64,000 bases of DNA. Origin: Betaproteobacteria bacterium. GTDB lineage: Bacteria > Pseudomonadota > Gammaproteobacteria > Burkholderiales > Rhodocyclaceae. The notes beneath the pieces are model-generated. The model searched no databases. It was not told the DNA's origin and was given only the letters and a program-made list of their open reading frames with translations. The stretch is taken from positions 62,001-126,000 of the forward strand of contig WREP01000002.1 of the NCBI GenBank assembly GCA_009779265.1. Direction: 5' to 3'. The translations under genes were made by a program, and so were the position numbers. Shown here one piece after another: positions 58,451-64,000 of this stretch (positions within the stretch are counted from its first letter, which is position 1; every line of letters begins with the position of its first letter).

Positions 58451-60856
58451 TCACTCGTGCCGCTCGCCCGGCTGGATACTCCGGCCCAGGCGGCGAATGT
58501 CCTGCACCATTTGCAGCACGGGCAGGCGACGCCAGAGGACGCCCCCAACGACCGTCGCCAGCAGGAACAGTATGCCGCCTGCAATCCGTAGCACCACGAA
58601 CAAAATCAGCGCCCCAATACCGAGCGTGCGGGTGTGCTCATTGAACCAGCCGGCGTTGGCGGTAGCGCGCTCGCTCAGACGATCGCACAGGTCGCGCAGG
58701 CGCAGCGTCGCGGGTTCGCTGCGCAGCGCCTGCCGGCGCACGGCCAGCCATGCGTCGCCAGCGCCGCCGTGGGCGCGGATGCGCGCCATCAAGTCGGCGT
58801 GTTCGCGCAGCGCCCGGCGCAGCGAAACGGTGTCGGGAAACAGGAAGGTCACCTGACTCGCGTAGCGGCCGATCCGCGCCAAATTGGCCTGGAACTCGGT
58901 TTGCAGATTCGCCCGCTCCTGGGCTTGCCGCGCCTCGTGGCGCACCTGCTGTTCGACCGTCTTGCGCAATTCGGGCAGCAGGATCTGGCAGGCCAGCAAC
59001 TGGGCGGGCGTCATGGCGGCCGGATCGCCCAGATCGACAAGCTGCGGGCGCTGCACGGCCAGCGCGGTCAGCTCGTGCGCCAGCTTGCCGCGCAGACGCT
59101 CGACCCAGGCGGGATCATAGGCCGCCGCCAGAAAGCGCGGGTGAAGAACGGCGAGCGGCGGACGCGCGGGCGCGGCGCTGGCGCTCGCGCCCTGACCGTA
59201 CACCACGTCGTCGAAGCGCACGACCCGCTCTGGATCGGGGGCTTGCGCATTCTGGCTGCGCAGCAGCGCCACGCACGCCTTCCAGGCGATATCGAAATTT
59301 TCGATGGCGGCATTCCAACGCCCGACCAGTTCAGCCATCTGCGCATTGCCGGCGGCGGCGTAGGTATCGAGCACGCGCTGACGTTGAAGATGGCACAGCC
59401 ATTCGGCGGCGGCCTCGTCGCCGCGCAAGGCCTGGCTGGCCTGCGTCAGCAGCGCCGGCAACTCGACACTGCGGCCTTGCCAGGTGGGCGGAATGCCGGG
59501 CGCGTAATGCAGGATGAAGCGCAGCAATTGCTGATCGACATTCAGGCCGCTGTCGTGGCGCAGCGCCAGTAGCAGGCGCACGGCATTCTGGTCTTTTTGC
59601 ACATTGGTGAACCAGCGCAGCAATTGGCTGCTGGTCAGATCGGCCACCCCGGCTTGCCAGTGCCGGGCGAAGGCGACGGCCAGTTGCTCGGGCGTGGTGC
59701 AGCGTTCGTTCAGCACCGCGTAGGCTTGGGCAAAGCCCGGCTCGACACCGTGTTCCACGGGATCGGGCAAATTCGCGTCGCCGGCCAGCCAGCGGCCGAC
59801 TTCATGCGCCCCCCAGCGCCGCTTGGGATCGCGTAGCAGCAGGCCGCCCAGGAGCTGGCGCAGGCGCGCGTCGGCCACGCCGCTGACGTCCATGGCGCGC
59901 GTGGTCAGGTGGTGCAGGATGACGGCATCCGACAGGCCGCGAAAGGGGTGCGCGCCGCTCGCCATCTCCAGCAGCATCATGCCCAGCGCCCAGTAGTCGG
60001 CCTTGCCGTCAAGCACGCCCGCCAGCGCCTCGGGCGCGGCATAGAGCAGCGTGCGCGCCATGCCGGTGAAACGCTCGGTGGCGTCGATGACGGAAGCGGT
60101 GCTGAAATCGGTGAGCACCAGATCCAGCGGCCTCTCACACCGCAAGAGCACATTTTCGGGCTTCAGATCGCGGTGCACCAGCGCGACCTCGTGCACGGCT
60201 TGCAATGCCTCGGCCAGTTCGCGGATGACATCGGCGATGAAGGCTGCCGGCTGCGCCTGCCCGTTCAGGCACTGACGCAGCGAACCATGCGCGCAAAACT
60301 CCATCACCTCATAGGCGCGGCCATCGGAGATTCCGGTCTCGAACACGGTGACGCGATGGCGTGCATCGACCTTGGCAATGCGCGCCTGCGCCTCGGCGCT
60401 GGGCAGGATGCCCTGGCGGTAAATCTTGGCGACCAGAGGCGCGGACGCCGCGCTTTCGCTTGGGCTGCGCTCCACCAGCAGGATGTCGGCTTCCGCGCCG
60501 CTGGCCTTGAGCGCTTCGAGTACGCGGTAGCGCGCCCGCAGGGCCGAAGGCAGTTGCAGCAAGGCCGGGGCGGGTTCGGCCTCAGCGGGCGCCGGCAAAG
60601 GGCGATTGCAATACAGGCAAACGCGGCTGCCCGCCGGGTTGAGCTGGCCGCAATCTTCATGCAGGCAGCGCGCTGGTGCGGCGGCGGGCGGGGACGCTGG
60701 CGGCATTTCGGGCTGTACTGCGGGGACGGCGGCATCCACCGCCACGGGCCGCGTCAAATCCACGCCGAACAACAACGCGCCGCAGTCGCAGCGCATCCGC
60801 TCGGGGGGTTGATGAGCGCGGCAAGCGGGGCATACGCGCACCAGATCGGCGCTCAT
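58451..60856 (-). CDS. Membrane-anchored protein kinase with N-terminal zinc ribbons
   Basis: A protein of 801 residues. Two zinc ribbons lead it ('CPACRAHQPPERMRCDCG' and 'CLHEDCGQLNPAGSRVCLYC'). A Ser/Thr kinase domain follows (about 105-355) with 'LVAKIYRQG', 'LVHRDLKPENVLLRC' and 'LVLTDFSTASVID', where DFG is replaced by DFS and the Gly loop is degenerate. A long helical region of unknown fold comes next, then C-terminal membrane spans ('IGALILFVVLRIAGGILFLL'). Its ATG overlaps the stop of the radical SAM gene (TGATG), so the two are translationally coupled. Confidence 0.85.
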   Translation of the reverse strand: MSADLVRVCPACRAHQPPERMRCDCGALLFGVDLTRPVAVDAAVPAVQPEMPPASPPAAAPARCLHEDCGQLNPAGSRVCLYCNRPLPAPAEAEPAPALLQLPSALRARYRVLEALKASGAEADILLVERSPSESAASAPLVAKIYRQGILPSAEAQARIAKVDARHRVTVFETGISDGRAYEVMEFCAHGSLRQCLNGQAQPAAFIADVIRELAEALQAVHEVALVHRDLKPENVLLRCERPLDLVLTDFSTASVIDATERFTGMARTLLYAAPEALAGVLDGKADYWALGMMLLEMASGAHPFRGLSDAVILHHLTTRAMDVSGVADARLRQLLGGLLLRDPKRRWGAHEVGRWLAGDANLPDPVEHGVEPGFAQAYAVLNERCTTPEQLAVAFARHWQAGVADLTSSQLLRWFTNVQKDQNAVRLLLALRHDSGLNVDQQLLRFILHYAPGIPPTWQGRSVELPALLTQASQALRGDEAAAEWLCHLQRQRVLDTYAAAGNAQMAELVGRWNAAIENFDIAWKACVALLRSQNAQAPDPERVVRFDDVVYGQGASASAAPARPPLAVLHPRFLAAAYDPAWVERLRGKLAHELTALAVQRPQLVDLGDPAAMTPAQLLACQILLPELRKTVEQQVRHEARQAQERANLQTEFQANLARIGRYASQVTFLFPDTVSLRRALREHADLMARIRAHGGAGDAWLAVRRQALRSEPATLRLRDLCDRLSERATANAGWFNEHTRTLGIGALILFVVLRIAGGILFLLATVVGGVLWRRLPVLQMVQDIRRLGRSIQPGERHE

Positions 60857-61500
60857 CAGGGTCTCCAGGAAACTTGCGCGAAATCCACCCCGCGCTCATG
60901 GCACAAGGCTTCCAGCCGGGCCATGTCGCCGCGCGCGGGAATGCCCACGTACCAGACGCGCTGCCCGTCGGCCAGCGCCTGCATGCGCTTGCCGGCGGGG
61001 TCCGGGGGCATCGCATAACGCCGCTGGCCGCGCTTGGAGAGCAGCGTCAGCTTCTGGTTGGCCGAGCCGCACCAGGGATGCTCGCTCGGCAGCGCATCGA
61101 CATAGGGTTCGGCGATCACGGCATCCAGCCGCTCGAGCAGCGCCGCATGGCGTGAGCGCAGCGTCGCCAGGGGATAACCGCTGTAGCAGAGAATGTCGAA
61201 ATCCAGCCGCCGCCGCGCGCGCCAGCGCGCCAATCCCTCCAGCAGTTGCGCCAGCGCCGCCGGCTGCTCGAAAGGCTCGCCGCCGCTGATGGTCACGCCA
61301 TCCAGCGCCTTGCCGCCGACCCGCTCGCACCACGCCAGCAAATCCGCCACGGGCATCGCCTTGCCGGCATCCTGCGCCCAGGTATCGCGCGACACGCAAG
61401 CCTTGCAGCCGATGGAACAACCCTGCACCCAAATGCCAATGCGCCGCCCCGGCCCGAGCACGGTGACGGGGAAATGGGCTTTGTTGATGGAGATGTTCAT
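60856..61500 (-). CDS. Radical SAM activase-like protein with one [4Fe-4S] cluster
   Basis: A protein of 214 residues resembling the anaerobic ribonucleotide reductase activase (NrdG) group. The cluster motif is 'GCSIGCKACVSRDTW' (CxxxCxxC), and 'DGVTISGGEPFEQPAAL' is the SAM-binding GGE motif. No glycyl radical enzyme or nrdD is in the window. Instead it precedes and overlaps the zinc-ribbon kinase, which suggests a role in that system rather than in DNA precursor synthesis. Target unknown. Confidence 0.82.
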   Translation of the reverse strand: MNISINKAHFPVTVLGPGRRIGIWVQGCSIGCKACVSRDTWAQDAGKAMPVADLLAWCERVGGKALDGVTISGGEPFEQPAALAQLLEGLARWRARRRLDFDILCYSGYPLATLRSRHAALLERLDAVIAEPYVDALPSEHPWCGSANQKLTLLSKRGQRRYAMPPDPAGKRMQALADGQRVWYVGIPARGDMARLEALCHERGVDFAQVSWRP

Positions 61501-61515
61501 AGCAGCTTGAAGGCT

Positions 61516-61938
61516 CTAATGCAGCCCCAATTCCGCCGCCAATTCATCCGCCGTCCATATCCGCCCCGTGAACGCATTCCGCAGCGCCAGAATGTCGGCA
61601 TCCCCGCTCACCAGCGCGTCGGCGCGGGCCACCTGCGCCAGAACCAGAAAGACCTGATCTTTGCTGTCGCGGCAGGCTGGCAGCTCGGGCCACTGCGCCG
61701 GCAGGGCGACGGCTTCGGCATGGTGCAGGAAGTCGCCGAGCAAATCCTGCTGCTCCCGCGCCGTGAGTCTGAACTTTGGGTAGGCCAGCACCCGCAGAAG
61801 CTCGCTCACGCTTTCCCGGCACACCAGCGGCCGCAACTGCTGGCGCTGCCAGGCTTGCCGCACCCAGGCCAGGCGGCCGCTACCAAACACGAGCGCGGAC
61901 AGCACGATATTGGTATCCAGAACCACGCGCGGCGGCAT
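61516..61938 (-). CDS. PIN-domain toxin (VapC-like ribonuclease)
   Basis: A protein of 140 residues with the four acidic PIN residues visible: Asp in 'VVLDTNIVLSAL', Glu in 'CRESVSELLRVL', Asp in 'PACRDSKDQVFLVLA' and Asp in 'ALVSGDADILAL'. It matches the PIN-family toxin group (PIN_3). Its ATG overlaps the stop of the AbrB-like antitoxin (TAATG). Expected to cleave RNA when free of its partner. Confidence 0.88.
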   Translation of the reverse strand: MPPRVVLDTNIVLSALVFGSGRLAWVRQAWQRQQLRPLVCRESVSELLRVLAYPKFRLTAREQQDLLGDFLHHAEAVALPAQWPELPACRDSKDQVFLVLAQVARADALVSGDADILALRNAFTGRIWTADELAAELGLH

Positions 61939-62156
61939 TAGCGCCGCGCCCAGGCAATAGCGTCCGCCACATCCTGCTCGGTAATGCCAAGCTGCGCCAG
62001 CTTGTCACGCACCGCCTGAGCCTGCTGCACCCTGACGGGAGTCAGGACGATGCGGCCATTGTCAACGGTCACATCGAAATAGTCGGCCGCATCGACCGAC
62101 GACACCACCGCCTTGGGCAGCGTGATCTGGTTTTTCGAAGTGAGCTTGGCAAGCAT
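61938..62156 (-). CDS. AbrB/MazE-type antitoxin
   Basis: A protein of 72 residues. The first half is a swapped-hairpin AbrB DNA-binding domain ('KLTSKNQITLPKAVVSSVDA', 'YFDVTVDNGRIVLTPV'). The second half ('RDKLAQLGITEQDVADAIAW') is the likely toxin-binding helix. AGGAG precedes the ATG. Direct repeats upstream could be its operator. It forms a bicistron with the PIN toxin. Confidence 0.88.
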   Translation of the reverse strand: MLAKLTSKNQITLPKAVVSSVDAADYFDVTVDNGRIVLTPVRVQQAQAVRDKLAQLGITEQDVADAIAWARR

Positions 62157-62182
62157 GGTCGACTCCTGAAAGTGGGAAAATA

Positions 62183-62210
62183 TTACTTCCTTACTTCCTT
62201 GGTTTCAAGG
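62183..62210. promoter_or_regulatory. Candidate operator of the antitoxin-toxin operon
   Basis: A tandem TTACTTCC-TTACTTCC (62183-62198) next to a CCTTG / CAAGG inverted repeat (62197-62210), 27-54 bp upstream of the antitoxin start. Tandem or inverted sites here suit autoregulation by an AbrB-type antitoxin. Confidence 0.45.
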
Positions 62211-62233
62211 ATCGTGGGCTGGGGCGCCGCCAA

Positions 62234-62331
62234 GCGCGGTAGGATGGGTAGAGCGTAAGCGAAACCCATCGCCTCAAGGCGCTACACCTGCAAATTGATG
62301 GGTTTCGCAAGCTCTACCCATCCTGCCGCGC
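62234..62331. repeat. Inverted repeat of ~36-bp arms
   Basis: Left arm 62234-62270 (GCGCGGTAGGATGGGTAGAG ... GAAACCCATC) and right arm 62297-62331 (GATGGGTTTCGCAAGCTCTA ... CCGCGC) are near-perfect reverse complements, with a ~26-bp loop. A similar-looking GGATGGGTAGAGC motif is, from memory, a common dispersed repeat in betaproteobacteria. Only one copy is in the window. Confidence 0.75.
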
Positions 62332-62369
62332 TGAAACGCTCGACTTGGGCGAGTCCATTTGTTACGACC

Positions 62370-63143
62370 TTATTTTCGTTTAGCCGCTCGTGGCTTGATA
62401 TTGACGACTTCGTAAAAGCCCATTTTCGGGTCTTTAAACTCAACGAAGAGCTTGTTCGCTGCCGGGCCTTTGGAGACGTTGGCATAGATCGCGGTCTTTA
62501 TCATTCCGGCATCGCATCCAAACGGGATGTCGTTATCAACGCGGCCAGTGGCGATATTGACAAGCCGCAGATGAAGCATTGACACCGGGCAATCGGCTGA
62601 TGATTCATAAATACCAAGCAGCAAATATTTCTTTGTGTGATACCACATTGGAATTTCGACAACGCCGTCGAGGTGAACCGGAGTCGGCATGCCGTTGAGC
62701 CAAGTATCGTTGAGGCTACCGACCTGATTCAACACAATCGGAAGCGTTTTTTCACCATCATTCCATTCTCCGGCAGCGCCATCGTCGGAAAATTTCAACG
62801 CGATGGGACAGGGTATGGGGCGTTCTTCTGACGCAACAGGAACCACTGGAAAATCGACACCCGAAGGAGACAGCACCGCTTCACACAACACCATGCGGCC
62901 ATCCGTTTCGCGCTTGCCTCGCAGCGGAGTCGGGATGCGATACGCGTCATAATAATAGCTGCCATGTACCAACCATTGATCTGGGTTGCCGCGATTGATG
63001 TGATCATAGGTTTGCAAGGAGACGTGAACAGCCGCGCTGCCTATTGTGCCCACGTAGTTCTTGACCTCGTACCAGCCGGCGCTGGCTGATGATGCGAGGA
63101 ATGACAGTGCCAGAGGCACAACCATGCCGATGATCTTTTTCAT
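62370..63143 (-). CDS. Secreted protein of unknown function
   Basis: A protein of 257 residues with a clear signal peptide ('MVVPLALSFLASSASAGW'), so it is exported. The mature part is beta-rich by eye, with five to six Cys residues that could form disulfides ('VLCEAVLSP', 'PIPCPIALKF', 'ADCPVSML', 'FGCDAGMI') and a basic end ('KPRAAKRK'). No family recognised. The ATG at 63143 has AGGTGAG upstream and lies 3 bp after the AAA+ stop, so it is cotranscribed with it. The DNA is less GC-rich than its neighbours. Confidence 0.7.
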   Translation of the reverse strand: MKKIIGMVVPLALSFLASSASAGWYEVKNYVGTIGSAAVHVSLQTYDHINRGNPDQWLVHGSYYYDAYRIPTPLRGKRETDGRMVLCEAVLSPSGVDFPVVPVASEERPIPCPIALKFSDDGAAGEWNDGEKTLPIVLNQVGSLNDTWLNGMPTPVHLDGVVEIPMWYHTKKYLLLGIYESSADCPVSMLHLRLVNIATGRVDNDIPFGCDAGMIKTAIYANVSKGPAANKLFVEFKDPKMGFYEVVNIKPRAAKRK

Positions 63144-63145
63144 GA

Positions 63146-64000
63146 TCAACTCACCTGCAAACCCAGCGTCACCACCTTGTCCGTCTCGGCGATGCCGGTG
63201 ACGGTCACGGTTTGTTTGCCTTCCAGCGGCTGCTCGAACAGCGCGCGCGACAAGGGGTTGATGAAGGCCGATTCGAGCACGTTGCCGATGCCGCGGCCGC
63301 CGTTGGACAAATCCTGCGTGCAGCGGGCGAGCAGGTCGCGGCGGATGTCGGCGGTCATGGTCAGGCGCAGTTTGAGTTCGTCGCGCAGGCGCTGGGCGAT
63401 GTTGCGCAGCATGCCGTCGAATATCTGCTCGCCGACTTCGGGGGTGATGAAATTGAAGACAACGATGTTGTCGCCGATGCGGTTGAGGATTTCAGGCCGC
63501 GACAGGCGAAACTTGAAGTAGTCGCCAATGGCGCCGCGCACGCGCGCTTCCACGGTTTCGTAGCTGTCGCCGGGCTTGACGTTCTGCACCCGCTGCCCGT
63601 GGGCATCTTCCACGAAAATGCCAAGGTTGGAGGTAAAGACGATGATGCTTTCGGAAAAATAGGCGGTGTCGCCGCGCCCGTCGGTCAGCCGCCCGTCTTC
63701 CAGGATTTGCAGAAATTTGTCGAGGATGCGCGGGTGGGCTTTTTCGATTTCGTCGAACAGCACGACCGAAAAGGGTTTTTCGCGTACCGCGTTGGTCAGC
63801 TCGCCGCCGGCATCGAAGCCGACGTAGCCCGGCGGCGCGCCCAGCAGCCGCGCGCCGGTGTGTTCCTCGGCGAATTCGCTCATGTCGAAGCGCAGGTAGG
63901 CGCGTTCGTTGCCGAAAATCAGTTGCGTCAGGGTCTTGGCCAGTTCGGTCTTGCCGACGCCGCTCGGCCCGGCAAAAAACAGCACGCCGCGCGGACGGTT
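63146..64000 (-). CDS. ClpA/ClpB-like AAA+ ATPase, C-terminal part (cut by window edge)
   Basis: The N-terminus lies beyond the right edge. About 284 residues are visible: the second AAA+ module with Walker A 'AGPSGVGKTELAKTL', 'APPGYVGFDAGG' (pore loop Gly-Tyr-Val-Gly), Walker B 'VVLFDEIEKAHP', 'FTSNLG' (sensor 1) and the D2-small domain ending 'VVTLGLQVS'. The ClpP-binding IGF/IGL loop was not seen, so a ClpB/ClpV-like disaggregase or remodeller is more likely than a ClpA protease partner. First visible gene of the leftward locus with the kinase. Confidence 0.85.
   Translation of the reverse strand, partial: NRPRGVLFFAGPSGVGKTELAKTLTQLIFGNERAYLRFDMSEFAEEHTGARLLGAPPGYVGFDAGGELTNAVREKPFSVVLFDEIEKAHPRILDKFLQILEDGRLTDGRGDTAYFSESIIVFTSNLGIFVEDAHGQRVQNVKPGDSYETVEARVRGAIGDYFKFRLSRPEILNRIGDNIVVFNFITPEVGEQIFDGMLRNIAQRLRDELKLRLTMTADIRRDLLARCTQDLSNGGRGIGNVLESAFINPLSRALFEQPLEGKQTVTVTGIAETDKVVTLGLQVS

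Overview
The window reads as GC-rich betaproteobacterial chromosome, most like Rhodocyclales. This is inferred from gene order and protein style; no search was run. Supporting signs are a circularly permuted tmRNA with the tag [10 protein letters not shown], the blocks argB-phosphatase-slmA, hemB/engB/cytochrome c4 and yicC-gmk-rpoZ-spoT next to rph, a CIRCE element before rpoH, and a periplasmic nitrate reductase cluster. Most of the sequence is housekeeping. Accessory genes sit at the left edge, next to tRNA-fMet, between yicC and gmk, and in the last 6 kb.

Layout. 1-9.4 kb: the end of an AT-richer nuclease-like gene, ffh divergent from a CcsA/HemX-like membrane protein, the type IV pilus genes pilB-pilC-pilD, a FmdB zinc ribbon, a DUF502 membrane protein and aspS. 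9.4-15.7 kb: an exported barnase-type RNase with its barstar inhibitor, nudB, argB, a HAD phosphatase, slmA, hemB, engB and a diheme cytochrome c4. 15.8-23.1 kb: tRNA-fMet, an AAA ATPase, then a leftward block gloA, YgjP-like protease, acyltransferase, gmhB, glyS, glyQ, and the permuted tmRNA. 23.1-32.7 kb: tonB and a TonB-dependent receptor, a regulatory-type PTS (EIIA-Man, HPr, EI), speD-speE, dacB and a ferredoxin-like protein. 32.8-42.1 kb: two tRNA-Lys genes, a ProQ/FinO protein, a Tat-exported dienelactone hydrolase, rng, trhP, an acyltransferase remnant, hemW, rdgB, rph and a PP2C phosphatase/kinase pair. 42.2-49.7 kb: yicC, an AlbA_2 (Schlafen-like) protein with a PKTT repeat linker, gmk, rpoZ, spoT, dadA and a TatD-family hydrolase. 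49.7-58.4 kb: napDAGHB behind an FNR-like box, rpoH behind CIRCE, a 182-bp palindromic MITE-like element, a zinc alcohol dehydrogenase and gluQ.

58.4-64.0 kb is the least ordinary part. All genes run leftward: a ClpA/ClpB-like AAA+ ATPase (cut by the window edge), a secreted protein of unknown function, an AbrB/PIN toxin-antitoxin pair, a radical SAM activase-like protein, and a membrane-anchored zinc-ribbon protein kinase whose start overlaps the radical SAM stop. It could be a stress or conflict locus that continues past the right edge.

Repeats add a second layer. Three copies of a ~100-bp palindromic repeat lie at or just after the stop codons of argB, rph and rdgB, always in the same orientation to the gene. 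A MITE-like palindrome with a 9-bp target duplication lies upstream of rpoH. A third inverted repeat lies beside the AbrB/PIN pair.
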